64,000 nucleotides of DNA from Cymodocea nodosa (taxonomy: Eukaryota > Streptophyta > Magnoliopsida > Alismatales > Cymodoceaceae), in contig CM072343.1 of assembly GCA_036874045.1 (NCBI GenBank), positions 17,442,001 through 17,506,000 on the forward strand, in the 5' to 3' direction. Numbering within the stretch: the first letter of the stretch is position 1; every line of letters starts with the position of its first letter. Positions 24,974 to 36,946 of the stretch are shown piece by piece. The notes under the pieces are model-generated. The model saw nothing but the letters and a program-made list of their open reading frames with translations, had not been told where the DNA came from and did not search any database. Made by a program: the position numbers and the translations under genes.

Positions 24974-26500
24974 TAAGATATCTTGCTTATGAAAAATTCC
25001 CTACCATCAAGTACTCTTGTCTTGATTTTTTTTTTGCTTATTTCTAGTCATTGGCCTCAGTCTATGAGAATCACTTCCTTGGTATGAGATTAAACTTTCA
25101 CTTTAAGTAGCAAGGATGAGATAAATTCATCAACCAAACTGGTGCTACTTCTGGTTTCTGCTCATTCCGGGTAAATTTATATGATAGCTGTTGAAATTTT
25201 GATGGCCATTACCAATCAAATGAAGCTCCCTCTGTCATCCTAATCACATTCATGCTTACTGTTATCTAAGCTAATTGTTGAACATTGGTTTTAATATTAC
25301 CTACTCACGAATAATAATAAAAAAACTGTAATTATTTATCCAATTCTATGATTATATCCACTACAATACATGGTTTAAGTGATATGAAAAAGCTGTGCCA
25401 ACAGAAAATCCATGATCGTCGCATTAAAAAAATCTGGTATACAACTCCAGAGGAATTGGATCTACTTGTACTATGAATTGTGTAAATAATATATCAAAAT
25501 AAAATTTGATATATTATGAGTGTTTACAGGGAAAATTATTTTTAGCGTATTTATGTGAGAGAAAATTCTTCTTGGGCGCAAAAAATTTTAAAAATTGTAA
25601 TCGTTATTTTTCATATCCATTTTAAATCGTAGGCTACCTTTTTTTTTAAAAAAAAAAAAAAAAACTTGTAGCATTATTTGTGTGAATTTAGATCTCTTCA
25701 ATTCTTAATAATTGAAGAGTTCGTTTCATTCACTCCAAACTATTTATTGTGAAATTTATAATACAAAGTGGATGGAGGCGAGGAGGACGCATTTTTTAGA
25801 CGATGATATTAAATTTCTCAGTATGAAAACCGTTTCTTCGACTTTTCCAAAGTAATATCGATTACTCTTGAACTAATTATAAAAGATGGTTAAGTATTCT
25901 GACCGAAAGTATTTTTGAAAACGTAATTTCTACATTATAAACCAATGCTTCTTTCAAAAGTTGTTCAAGGCAAGTTATGGAAACCACAAAAGAATTATCT
26001 TTGCAACATTTTGTATTCACAAGCTAGAAAGATGCATATGATAATTATTCAATTATTATAAAATTCACAGTTTAAAAAATTTATAATAAGATAATAATGC
26101 AACACACTTCATTTATTCATGACGGTACAAGCTGCTATTTGATTTATCGTCAACTTAAATTTCTCTATATTATAATACCTTGTTATTTAATAAACATTAT
26201 TTTTGGTTGACTTCCCAATAAGTAACTACCGAAAAATAAATATTTATAATAGGATTACGGTGCAAGTTTTCGTTGTTGCGTGTAAATTCAAATTTCAATT
26301 TTTTAGCTCTCTTATTATACTTTAAATCTTAATGAACACAAAGAATACTTTTATAAAAATTACAAATCAATCACATAGATATATACATACAGATATAAAA
26401 AAACTTTTAATAATAAAATCATTTAATTACGCCTTTAACAAAAAAAAAAATTAATTACGAGTTCGAAATCTAATAAAAAATTCAAATTGTCAACTTTGAC
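24974..26500. other. AT-rich intergenic DNA upstream of ACX3
   Basis: No gene supported. Contains poly-A/T runs (for example 25640-25665). The last 100 bp before the ACX3 ATG hold a W-box core TTGAC at 26496-26500 and, just beyond, a G-box CACGTG at 26508-26513. Confidence 0.5.
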
Positions 26501-26507
26501 CAGCTGT

Positions 26508-26513
26508 CACGTG
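26508..26513. promoter_or_regulatory. G-box (CACGTG) in the ACX3 promoter or leader
   Basis: Palindromic CACGTG about 95 bp upstream of the ACX3 ATG, a bZIP/bHLH-type site. Function is inferred from position only. Confidence 0.4.
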
Positions 26514-26608
26514 GAGGAGTCGGATACGTATCGGTCCTTCTTCCGTCAAAGAGGAGCTCTCCCCCCCCTTCTGCTCCTGAGCTCCTCCTCTTCCAGAGCT
26601 TGGCGCCG

Positions 26609-29600
26609 ATGGATTCCATCTCCAGGCGAACCGCAGTCATCGCGGGCCACCTCGCCGCCACCGTGTCCCCCACCGCCTCCCTCTCCACGTCCCCATGCCT
26701 CCATGTCACCCTCCCGGACCACCACCCCGAGAACATCGACATCTTCCCCCCCGCGGAATTCCGGGCAATCCTCGACGGGCATAACATCGAGGAAAGAGAT
26801 TGGATGTTGGGGCTGATGGAAAGCAGCGAGCTCTTCCGATCTAGGACTACGTCCAGCGGGAGGACATTCGTGTTCCCTGACTACGGAGACTCGATGGAGA
26901 AGCAGCGGGAGATGACGATGAGGAGGATCTTCTACCTCCAGAGCAAGGGGGTGTTCGACGGGTGGCTGACCACGGCGGGGGCCGAGGCGGATATGAGGAG
27001 GTTCGCGCTGCACGATTGCCTTGGGATTTACGACCACTCGCTTGGTGTCAAGTGTGGTGTGCATCTCTTCCTTTGGTATGTACGATGGATGCATGCTTTT
27101 TGATTTTTCATGTCATATTCGATTTCCGTTTTGTGGAATTACTTGCTGTTTCTTTTCAAGTGATGAATTGTTCGTGCTGGTTTTATTGAATTTTTTATGT
27201 ATCGTTTCGTGATTGTGTTGTGTTGATGATGATGATGGTATCAGATCTTTATGGTTTGGATAAATCCTTCCTTTGCAATTCGATCCTGTTTAATGGAACA
27301 TAATCAATCATGGAATGTGATACAATTGAATTATATTTCTTTATTTGATTATAACATTTTAGTTTTTACAATTCTAAGCATTGGAATTCGATTATAACAA
27401 ATTAATTTCTTTGAGATATCACTTAAATGACTAAACATAAGCTTTAATGGTAAAATTAATTATTTATATAATCTCAAATTTAGTTACCAAACTTTATAAT
27501 TTAGTTAAGTAATGCAATTCAAGCAAAAATTCTTGCCTTGGTCTCTGAGTCATGATTTCACTGGAGTTATGTTATAGTAGAGTCAGCATGTTTTGTTTTT
27601 TTCCTACTTTTCTCTACAACATGCTTTAATTACCTTCGTTTTTCTATGTAAGTAGTAACATCCTTCCTGCTGAAATGCAGGGGTTGCGGAATTCGGTTTT
27701 TGGGTACAAAACGTCACCATGACAAGTGGTTGAAGGACACTGAAAACTATTCAGTTAAGGGTTGTTTCTCGATGACAGAACTGGGGCATGGAAGTAATGT
27801 ACGTGAGGCTTCAATGGCCATTTTTATTTTCGTTTGTCTTTTTCCTAACTTATTGTTGATTTGATGATGTCAAGGTTCGAGGAATAGAAACAGTCACTAC
27901 TTATGACCCAAGTTCAGAAGAATTTATTATAAACACACCTTGCGAATCAGCTCAGAAATATTGGATTGGAGGAGCTGCTAATGTAAGTGGGTAACTTACT
28001 TGCATATGTATTGTCTAGCAAATTGTTCATAAGTAAAAGTATACCTTAGGATTTCTACATATTTTGTTTATTTTTGATATCATTGTTGTTTGCGTTCTGT
28101 TACTAACACTGTCCTTTACCCCCAGCATGCTACACATACAATTGTTTTCTCCCAACTCCTAATTAATGGAGAAAATCAAGGTGTTCATGCATTCATTGCT
28201 CAAATAAGGGATGCAAATGGCAACATTTGCCCCAATGTAAGAATAGCAGATTGTGGCCATAAAATAGGCTTGAATGGGGTTGATAATGGCAGGATTTGGT
28301 AGGACAATCTTCTAATGCAAACTATAAGCACTTTTTACTAGAATATATTATTTTGAAATCTCTTGTATTATTTGAAAATTCTTAGGTTTGATAACCTGCG
28401 AGTCCCTCGAGAAAACTTGCTTAACTCAGTTGCTGATGTGACGCCAGATGGACGCTATACAAGTTCAATTGAAAACCCAGATCAGGTGTGCTTTGTTTTC
28501 TGATATGTTGCTTCACTTTATCTAATTTATTTTTCTGGTTATAACAGTCACCAGCTTCTCGGAAACATAGCTTTCATTTCATTTATATGTACTGTATTTG
28601 ACATAATTTGGTGCTAGTGGCAGTGGTAGAGCCAGAAATTTTCTATCATGCGGAAAATGTAGAATATCAAATTAATAATTTTTTAATAATCAACAAAACA
28701 AATAACTTAAGAAGATCTTTGAACTTCTTGGTTTTAACTTATATAGATCAAACACATTCTTGATTGAGAATTTTCTAAGAGACTTAAGATAAAATGCAAA
28801 AGAGAAAAAAATTTAATTTTTTTAAAAAAACCATTTACTAGAAACTATACATGATATAATATATTATATTAAACTTTCAACATGTTACAAGAACATTTTT
28901 TCAAATTTGGGTGTGGGCATTGCCTTCACTTGTCCCACCCAAATTTGCCCCTAGCTAGTTGGTTTTTTATTAAGACTTCAGTGTTAACTTGTATTTTGTT
29001 CAGAGATTTGCTGCTTTCCTGGCTCCACTGACAATAGGTCGAATAACTATCATGTCAAATGCAGCTTATATTTCAAAGGTATACAGTCATGCTTTCCTAC
29101 TCTTGATTAGTTGGAATTACTCAGTTGCCTTTCATGGAACAATTGGTTTCTAACTTGCACATACCTTGTATCCAGCTCGGTTTGGCAGTTGCCATAAGGT
29201 ACTCCCTCACCAGGAGGGCTTTCTCTTTAACACCTGGAGATCAAGAGGTCTTGCTACTTGATTATCCTAGTCATCAGCATAGACTCCTGCCTCTTGTTGC
29301 AAAAGCGTAATCATCCTGCTCCTGCCTATTATGTCATAACATTTTTTAGTTACCATATAGAAATTTCCTAACTGAAAGTCAACACTAATATTTCCCTGGG
29401 TCTTCAGCTGTGCCATGAGTTTTACAGCTAATGATATGAAAAGACTGTATGCAAATAGAACTCCTGCATCAGTCAAAACTATCCACGTCTATTCAAGTGC
29501 TCTGAAAGCTACAATAACATGGAATAACATGAGAACCCTTCAGGTAGCAACCTTTTTCCCGTAATGCAGTAAGAAATTGTTATTTTTTTATGAATCAGAA

Positions 29601-30855
29601 GAAATCGTCATTTCTCCATAGAAATAAATGGTTTATTCTGGTTTTAATGTGCCTTAAAAAATGCATACTAGGAATGTCGTGAAACCTGTGGTGGACAAGG
29701 TGTGAAGACTGAAAACCGCATTGGCATTCTAAAAGGGGAATTTGACGTGCAATCCACATTTGAAGGTGACAATAATGTGTTGATGCAGCAGGTAATAGGC
29801 TAATAGCAAATACAACATTCAATGATATTTGACCACATCGGTTGTTTCCACACTCACAAAAGATGTAATATCAGGTCAGTAAAGCACTCCTTGGTGAATA
29901 TATAACAGCCAAGAAATTGAATAAGCCTTTTAAGGGACTGGGATTAGAACACATGAATGGACCTTGCCCGCACATGCCTAGTACCTTAACAGGTCTCATC
30001 ATCAGGAGCAGCCAATTCCAGGTAATAAACGTTAATGGCAGTTATTTGTCATGTAGAAATTGACAGCAGGCACATATGCTTATATATATTTATTTTTTGC
30101 ATGCCTAATTTTATTTATGCATTGAAGATTGATATATTCTGCTTGCGAGAACGAGATTTGCTAAACCGATTTGCCAGAGAAGTTTCTCAGCACCAAGCTC
30201 ATGGTGAGACCAGAGAATCTGCAGTCCTCCTGGTATCAATTTCCAACATTACCTTAAAAAATCCTTCTTGGAAGATACATGATTCTTTCGTTCCACTTCT
30301 TTCCTTGGTTTGCTAATTATTTCAAATGGAATCACCAGAGCTACCAACTTGGTGGAGAATTGGGTAGAGCCTTTTCTGAGAAAGCTATATTAGAAAGTAT
30401 TTTGAAGGTCGAATCGGAACAGCCTGCTGGTCCCCTAAAGGTAAGTAGTTTTAATAAGAATTTTCTCTAATACGACTACGTGAGATGTATGTAGTAATGA
30501 AGTCATGCTACAGATGATCCAATGAATTCAAAAGCACTCATTTTCAAACTTTGGTTAGCCTAGAGTAGAACGAACTTGACTCTAAATGCTGAGTTTTGCA
30601 TTTCAGGATATTTTGGGGTTACTGAGATCAATGTATGCTTTGGTCAGTATAGAGGAAGATCCTTCATTTCTTCGGTATGGGTACTTGTCATTAAGCAATG
30701 CAGCTGCAGTTAGGCAGGAATGCACCAAACTGATCGGTGAATTAAGGCCACATGCACTTACCATTGTCAAATCCTTCGGATTACCGGATTCTTTTCTGAC
30801 TCCTCTAGCCTTCGACTGGGTTGAATCTAATTCATGTGCTGCAGTCCCGCAGTAG
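26609..30855 (+). CDS. ACX3: Peroxisomal acyl-CoA oxidase, ACX3 type
   Basis: Thirteen exons in consistent phase: 26609-27075, 27681-27798, 27875-27982, 28126-28298, 28386-28485, 29004-29078, 29176-29306, 29408-29543, 29672-29791, 29875-30021, 30128-30232, 30339-30440, 30607-30855. They give 676 residues, close to Arabidopsis ACX3. The enzyme makes trans-2-enoyl-CoA plus H2O2 from (in this clade) medium-chain acyl-CoA, the first step of peroxisomal beta-oxidation. Seen: FAD/substrate-domain motifs CFSMTELGHGSN and YWIGGAANHATHT, and FEGDNNVLMQQ, which holds the catalytic Glu (about residue 467). The N-terminus contains RTAVIAGHL, fitting a degenerate PTS2 signal, and there is no C-terminal SKL, as in ACX3. 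An in-frame TTG precedes the ATG, but the ATG at 26609 is the natural start. Intron 5 carries a probable old insertion. No lesions seen. Confidence 0.95.
28616..28960. mobile_element. Possible old transposon remnant in ACX3 intron 5
   Basis: Starts GGCAGTGGTAGAGCCAGAAA and ends near CCACCCAAATTTGCCCC, wording often met at the borders of small plant repeats that carry GTGG-GAGCCAG. No clear inverted repeat or target duplication was found. It makes intron 5 (518 bp) longer than most others in the gene. Confidence 0.3.
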
Positions 30856-31222
30856 AAGATAATTTCCCTTTCCTCTTCCCACGTTCGGTGAACAACAAGT
30901 GAATCTTTTCTTCAGCTATTGCATTGCTCTTGGACTCTGGTAAAAAACATAAGCATATGTTTCAAATAAATTAATACAAGTCTTTCTTTTGAGAAAAAAA
31001 AAAGGATTTCATTGTGCCAAGATTTTGGAGCATCTTCCTGTTGTATCCACAATCCATGTATAATTAATTCCTTGTATTTTTTATGGTGCGTAAGTATTTG
31101 TTTTTCTATGTATTTTTGAATCGATAACTGAGGTTATTGGATCTTAACTGTGTACAGTACAAATCAATGGTTTTGATCATGGCACACTTAAAATTCCTGC
31201 TGCATGGAACAAAATACACTAA
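30856..31222. other. ACX3 3' flank
   Basis: Probable 3' untranslated region and downstream flank, AT-rich, ending at the TAA target site of Harbinger element 2 (31220-31222). Confidence 0.6.
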
Positions 31223-31394
31223 GGGGGGGTTAGTGCCTGATAGAATTGAGCTGACGGAAAGGAAAATTATTGAATTCCGTCAGAATGCTGTTAGTGTGCA
31301 TTACACTTGACGGAAAGGAAAGTAGGATTTTATCGTTATATAAAATCTAAAAATTTCCTTTACCGTCAAAAATTTTCTCCTCTCGACCCTAGAG

Positions 31395-32390
31395 AACCCT
31401 CGCGACGTTCGCCTACGCTGGACGCGAAACCCTCGACCGTCTCCCTCTCGCGACGTTCGCCTCCGTTGCCGCCTGCGAAAGCTTCTCTCCTTCTCGCAAC
31501 TGTCGCAGGTAGTGGCCCGGTCTCGCGTCTGCTCTGGACTCCTCTCCGCGCTGGTCCCTGCTCCCTCTAGCCTGTGAAAGCTTCTCTCCCTCTCGCGACG
31601 TTCGCCTCCACTGCCGCCTGCGAAAGCTTCTCTCCTTCTCGCAACTATCGTAGGTAGTGGCCCGGTCTCGCGTCTGCTCTGGACTCCTCTCCGCGCTGGT
31701 CCCTGCTCCCTCTGGCCTGCGAAAGCTTCTCTCCCTCTCGCGACGTTCGCCTCCGCTGCCGCCTGCGAAAGCTTCTCTCCTTCTCGCAACTGTCGTAGGT
31801 AGTGGCCCGGTCTTGCGTCTGCTCTGGACTCCTCTCTGTGCTGGTCCCTGCTCCCTCTGGCCTGCGAAAGCTTCTCTCCCTCTCGCGACATTCGCCTCCG
31901 CTGCCGCCTGCGAAAGCTTCTCTCCTTCTCGCAACTGTCGCAGGTAGTGGCCCGGTCTCGCGTCTGCTCTGGACTCCTCTTCGTGCTGGTCCCTGGTCCC
32001 TGCTCCCTCTGGCCTGCGAAAGCTTCTCTCCCTCTCACGACGTTCGCCTCCGCTGCCGCCTGTGAAAGCTTCTCTCCTTCTCGCAACTGTCGCAGGTAGT
32101 GGCCCGGTCTCGCGTCTGCTCTGGACTCCTCTCCGCGTTGGTCCCTGCTCCCTCTGGCCTGTGAAAGCTTCTCTCCCTCTCGCGACGTTCGCCTCCACTG
32201 CCGCCTGCGAAAGCTTCTCTCCTTCTCGCAACTGTCGCAGGTAGTGGCCCGGTCTCGCGTCTGCTCTGGACTCCTCTCCGCACTGGTCCCTGCTCCCTCT
32301 GGCCTGCGAAAGCTTCTCTCCCTCTCGCGATGTTCACCTCCGCTGCCGCTTGCGAAAGCTTCTCTCCTTCTCGCAACTGTCGCAGTAGTC
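31395..32390. repeat. 145-bp GC-rich tandem array in the leader of Harbinger element 2
   Basis: About seven copies; the marker GGTAGTGGCCCGG falls at 31508, 31653, 31798, 31943, 32094 and 32239 (periods 145, 145, 145, 151, 145). Within each unit a shorter block with GCGAAAGCTTCTCTCC appears twice. Copies are nearly identical, so the array is young or homogenised. Because 145 is not a multiple of 3 and stops are rare, long open frames on both strands are incidental. Confidence 0.93.
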
Positions 32391-33370
32391 GATCACGGTC
32401 GCTGCTGCTCCATCCGTCGTTGCCACCGCATCGGCCGCTGCCGCTCGCATCCATCGTGCATCCGCCGCTGCCGCTACCACCGCACCGCTCACGCTCGATA
32501 TTCCGGCATCCATACATAATAGTTTTGTTTAATCAGAGTTTTCAGCAATACTATACTATACTATGATCCAATTAATGGCATATTATCATTTAGCAGTACT
32601 TACTATGCTTTATGAATGCTAAATTTCACTTAAAGCTCAAGTCAATTTTTGAATCATATGATGATTCATGTATATTATGCTGAATTGTGTAATGACTTAC
32701 GATCATGTAATTTTTTTAAGTTGTAGTAAATGCTGTTGTTTAGTGTTATACTTACAGGGTTATGTATGCTAGTGTATAAATGGATCCTCTTCTCTAATGG
32801 CCTGATATATCTATATAAGGGACTCATTTACTTACTAATAGTCACAACCCACTAAATATATCACTCGACACTAACTCCAACTGTAGTATGTTAAATTCAC
32901 AGGTCCCTCTTGAATAGATGCAAAGAATTTCTAATGCCATGATTTTGTTAAAAACTTTTTTAAATTTAAATTAGTAACATTGATACCTATTATTGTTGAA
33001 AACTAATTAAATTTAGTTTGAAATAGAAATATAGATGCAAGTAATTTTGAAACTAAAATAATAATATTAGGATATTACCCCCTCATGTAGATGAAATAGA
33101 AATATAGATGCAAGTAATATTAGGATATTACCCCTTCATGTACCATTTATTGATGTGATTCGTAAGATAATTCTGTTTGGCATAGGATATTATTTTGCAT
33201 TTATTGTTTGGCATAAGTTATTTAATTCATTAACCATTTAATATTAATATATATTTATTGGTTTGCTTTCATTTTCAATTATTGAGTAGATTGACAAAAT
33301 ATATTATGTAGTAGTAAATCTTATAATCTTCTGTCGTAGCAGTTAATTAATATTTGATCTTATGTAGTAA
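32391..33370 (+). other. Leader region between array and ORF1 of element 2
   Basis: GC-rich up to about 32515, then AT-rich. Probably promoter and 5' untranslated sequence, possibly with a leader intron. A 45-50 bp stretch is doubled at about 33055-33140 (GATGAAATAGAAATATAGAT and ATTAGGATATTACCCC). Confidence 0.4.
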
Positions 33371-34445
33371 ATGAGTACTTCTGATAGAGGATGGGGTAAT
33401 GGAGGACGAACTTATATGACTTGGAATGCTGAAGCAGATGCATTCTTTTTAGATATTTTATCAGAAGTATTAAATGAGGGAAACAAAAAAACCCAAGATG
33501 GAAAGATAAAAGGGAGCACTTGGGATGAAGTAGTTGAAAAATACAATATTAGAAGAAATGCATGTATTACAAAGAAGAATGTGAAAAGTCGCTTAAAGAC
33601 ATGGAGACAAATTTATCGTAACTACTCAAAAATTGCAAATCAGAGTGGATGGGGATGGAATTTCATACAAGGGTATACTGATATAGATGAAGAGATATGG
33701 AAGGAGTTTATTAAGGTAAGATTTTTATTTACATACTTTAAGATTATCCCAATTGTATTGAATTTTTCTTAATATATATTGTAATTTTATGTAGGCACAT
33801 CTAGAGTGTGAAAGTTGCAAGGGAAAACCATGTTTGATTTATGAACAATTACAACTCATTTTTGAAGGTACTATGGCTAGTGGAAATATGTCTAGACAAG
33901 CAAAAGAAGTAGACATTGTACCAAACACTCAAGTTCCAAATATATTTACTCCAGACATTACACAAGATGGAATGGACCTCGATTCTGACATACCTCCTAG
34001 TTCAGGAGGAAGTGCACATGTTCTATTGGAGCAGAGGAAAAAGGGGAAGCGAGCACGCCCTCATGCAGAATCTCAACAAATGATAGCAGAAAGTTTGAAA
34101 GATAGGTCACGAGCTTTTCTTAATTTGTGTGAACAAGATACTGTTAATGGTGAGGTACGTAATGAACAAATGAGAGAGATGATTCACATACAAAAGGAGA
34201 TGTTTGTATGTAAGAAGGAAATGTTTTCATGGAAGAAGGAAATGTTTGCATGGCAAAAGAAGTCTGAGTCTTTTTTAGATGAAGCTATTGCTTCAATATT
34301 TGAGATTGAAGATCTACCTATGACTGATCGATATAAAGCTACTCAATTATTCCAAAAGCAAGAAATCAGTAAAATATTTCTATCAATTCCAAAAGAAATG
34401 CGACAAGGATGGTTGAAGTTTCACTTAGAAAAGATGGAAGACTAA
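33371..34445 (+). CDS. Harbinger ORF1: Myb/SANT-like DNA-binding protein
   Basis: Two exons, 33371-33715 and 33795-34445 (GTAAGA donor, TGTAG acceptor), give 331 residues. The Myb/SANT-like domain lies at about residues 15-113 (TWNAEADAFFLDIL, LKTWRQIYRNYSK, SGWGWNFIQG). A central acidic/proline part leads to a basic KKGKRAR stretch, a plausible nuclear localisation signal. A heptad-like KEMF repeat (three copies, about residues 254-276) then precedes a C-terminal helical block ending KMED. In the family this protein binds subterminal sites and partners the transposase. No lesion seen, so it could still be expressed and act in trans. The ATG at 33371 is the first Met in frame before the domain. 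Confidence 0.88.
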
Positions 34446-34648
34446 AGATGATTTACATGTTTTTTTTTGTATTAGATGTATGATGTAACTACTTTTTGTT
34501 TGGACAAGGAAATGTGGAATGATATTATTATTGATGTTTGTTTATCATATTTTATTATGTTCTATTAATTGTGGAATGATTTCATGTAATATGTTTATTT
34601 GTATTACAACCTTGTAATATGTTTGGACATGAAATTTTGTAGGTGACG

Positions 34649-35959
34649 ATGAATTTTGAAGAGGATTTTGACGAACTAGTAAATAACACATTGATGTTAT
34701 TTGAAGAAGAGGAAGAACATGCTAGAAGAAGGCGAAGACGTTTACTTGCTTTTTGGAATATTTTAGCAGGGATTGCAAGTACCTCAACTTTGTTTTCAAG
34801 TACAAGTCGTATTTATAGTAAAGAAGGTGCAGATTATATAAGAAGATTATTAGATCCTTCTTTACCACATCAAGTTTACAATTGCCGAAAGATTTATAGA
34901 ATGAGTCAAAGTGTTTTCAAGGGTTTTTGTGAATTAATGAGGAGGGAAGAAGTGCTGAAAGATACCAACAATATCAGTGTAGAAGAGAAGTTTGCCATGT
35001 TCCTTGTGACAGTTGGGCAAAATCAAAGGTATGGAGTAACTACAAAACGATTTAGTCGATCAAGTTGGACAGTTAGTAAATACTTTAATGAAGTGTTGAA
35101 TGCTGTATTACGACTAAATCATGTTCTTCTAGCAAGACCTTCATCTAAAACACCAAGTCGAATTCGTCAAGACTCAAATGTGTACCCATATTTTAAGGTA
35201 CATTTTCACACCTTTGGTGTTTCCTTATCTTATATGTTATTTTAGTCAATATCAAAATAAAAGTGCATGTTTATAGAATTGTATTGGAGCTATTGATGGT
35301 ACACATATCAAAGCAACTATTTATAGACAAGAAACAGCAAGATTTAGGAACAGGAAAGGTGAATTATCTCAAAATGTAATGGCAGCATGTAATTTTGATA
35401 TGGAATTTACATATATTTTAGTTGGTTGGGAAGGATCAGCTGCTGATGCTCGTATTCTCCAAGATGCAGTTACTAGACCTAATGGTTTTCAAGTTCCACC
35501 AGGTAAATGTGTTTTCCACTTCTACAAGTTATGAAGACATCACCATACTAATATTTTTTTTATACAGGTAAGTTTTACTTAGTTGATGCTGGATATCCAA
35601 ATCGATCAGAATATATTTGTCCATATCGAGGTGTAAGATACCATCTATCTGATTATGTTAATGATAGAGTTCCTCGTAATGCTGTAGAAAATTTCAACTA
35701 CAGACATTCACAATTGAGAACAGTCATTAAGCGTACATTTGGAGTTGTGAAACATCGATTTTCAATATTACGTGGTCAAATACCATATCCATATGAAACA
35801 CAAGTAAAGATTGTCATCGCATGTTTTTCGCTTCATAATTTTATTCGTAAGACTGATAAGGAAGATTTACTTGAGGACCTGCTAGATGAGTTAGAAGAGT
35901 TAAATATTATTGATGACATACAACCAATGGGAGAGATACATATAGAAAGCAATGCCTAG
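34649..35959 (+). CDS. Harbinger transposase (DDE_Tnp_4), open frame, Lys at catalytic Glu
   Basis: Three exons, 34649-35197, 35277-35502 and 35568-35959, give 388 residues. N-terminal block YIRRLLDPSLPHQVYN, then IGQNQRYGVTTKRF (helix-turn-helix region), and the RNase H-fold core: first Asp at D190 (AIDGTH) and second at D240 (AADARIL). The third acid should lie in the motif IERTFG; here it reads IKRTFG, with AAG at 35729-35731, so Glu is replaced by Lys at 313. The other two Harbinger copies in the window have Glu at this site. Introns are at the same places as in element 1. Predicted role is cut-and-paste excision and insertion at TWA; with Lys in the active site the protein is probably unable to cut DNA but may still bind its partner. 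Confidence 0.88.
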
Positions 35960-36272
35960 GTTCGAATGACTCAAGAACAAAGAAAAGAAATAGCAGATAA
36001 GATGCGAGAAGATATGATGATGACAATGTAGGATGGAAGAACTAGATGATATTATTTCGTATTGTAATATTTCAATTAAGATGTATTTGTATTTTTTGAA
36101 TATTAGTTGTAATAAACTTTTGTCAGAATTTCCATTAGAATTTTCCGTCCTGCACTAAACCCTTCTTAGAATTTTCCTTTTCCTTTACGTTACAAATTTT
36201 CTATTTCCTTTTCGTCAGAATTTTCCTTTTCTTTTCCATCAAAATTTTCCGTCCTGCACTAACACGCCCTAA

Positions 36273-36946
36273 AAGTGGGGTACCATTAGGGAACGTTACT
36301 AATGGTGCCACCCTTTTCATTAATATTTTATTTTTTTAAAAAGTAACTATATAATTAAAGAATCTATGTCATAATCTACCATATCTCAAGATTTCATATT
36401 AATTTGAGTTACATTCATGATTATATTTTTACTCAAAGAAAATCAATAGTTAAAATTTACTAGAAAAATATTGAATTTTGAGACCTTTGGATCAAGGCAT
36501 GCATTTAATTTAAATAAAAATTTCATTAAGTATTTATAGTCTTCTAATTAAAGGACCTATACAGTTATTTTCATACTCTCATACATTTACAAGAAAAAGA
36601 TTAAGATATCACTAAAAAAATTACCAATTTGATCGTTAGAAAGTCTCACCTAAAGACTACAATAGCTCCAAGCCTAATTGAGGCCACCGTTCTAATTTCG
36701 TAAGTCCAAATATTATTATATAGATGGTTAAATTTTTCGAATAAATTATAGTTAACTGTTTTTTACCTTTGATCAAATTTCAATTTACTATCTTCACCTT
36801 CAAAACATTACAACCAACTACCCAAAATCTTTAGGCATGTGAATGAGGTAGGTATTTACCAACGACCTGCCTAACCTACCTTGTTTAATATGGATGGATA
36901 TATATGAGAAGACATATATATTTCTATTTTATTACTTGTTCACTTA
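36273..36946. other. AT-rich spacer between Harbinger elements 2 and 3
   Basis: No gene supported. It lies between the right end of element 2 and the probable left end of element 3. A GGTAGGT/ACCTACC-rich part near 36845-36890 may be a separate old repeat. Confidence 0.45.

Larger units (their letters stand above)
31223..36269 (+). mobile_element. PIF/Harbinger DNA transposon, element 2 (structurally complete)
   Basis: 5047 bp with ends GGGGGGGTTAGTGC (left) and GGGCGTGTTAGTGC (right, reverse complement), flanked by TAA on both sides (31220-31222, 36270-36272). Order: left end, 145-bp GC-rich array, ORF1 (Myb/SANT-like), ORF2 (DDE transposase), right end. Terminal motifs are doubled: GCACTAA with TTTTCCGTCC occurs at 36152 and again at 36256, and on the left TTAGTG recurs at 31291, each linked to GACGGAAAGGAAA. 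Both genes read open, but the transposase has Lys at the catalytic Glu site. Confidence 0.93.

Noticed and set aside
31301-32517. Long overlapping open frames (up to about 270 residues) on both strands, rich in Arg/Glu/Gly
   Set aside because: They lie in the 145-bp GC-rich array, the unit length is not a multiple of 3, and the same repeat is open in several phases. This is what stop-poor repeats give by chance.
36845-36900. GGTAGGT/ACCTACC inverted words as a separate hAT element
   Set aside because: No second end or 8-bp target duplication could be found.
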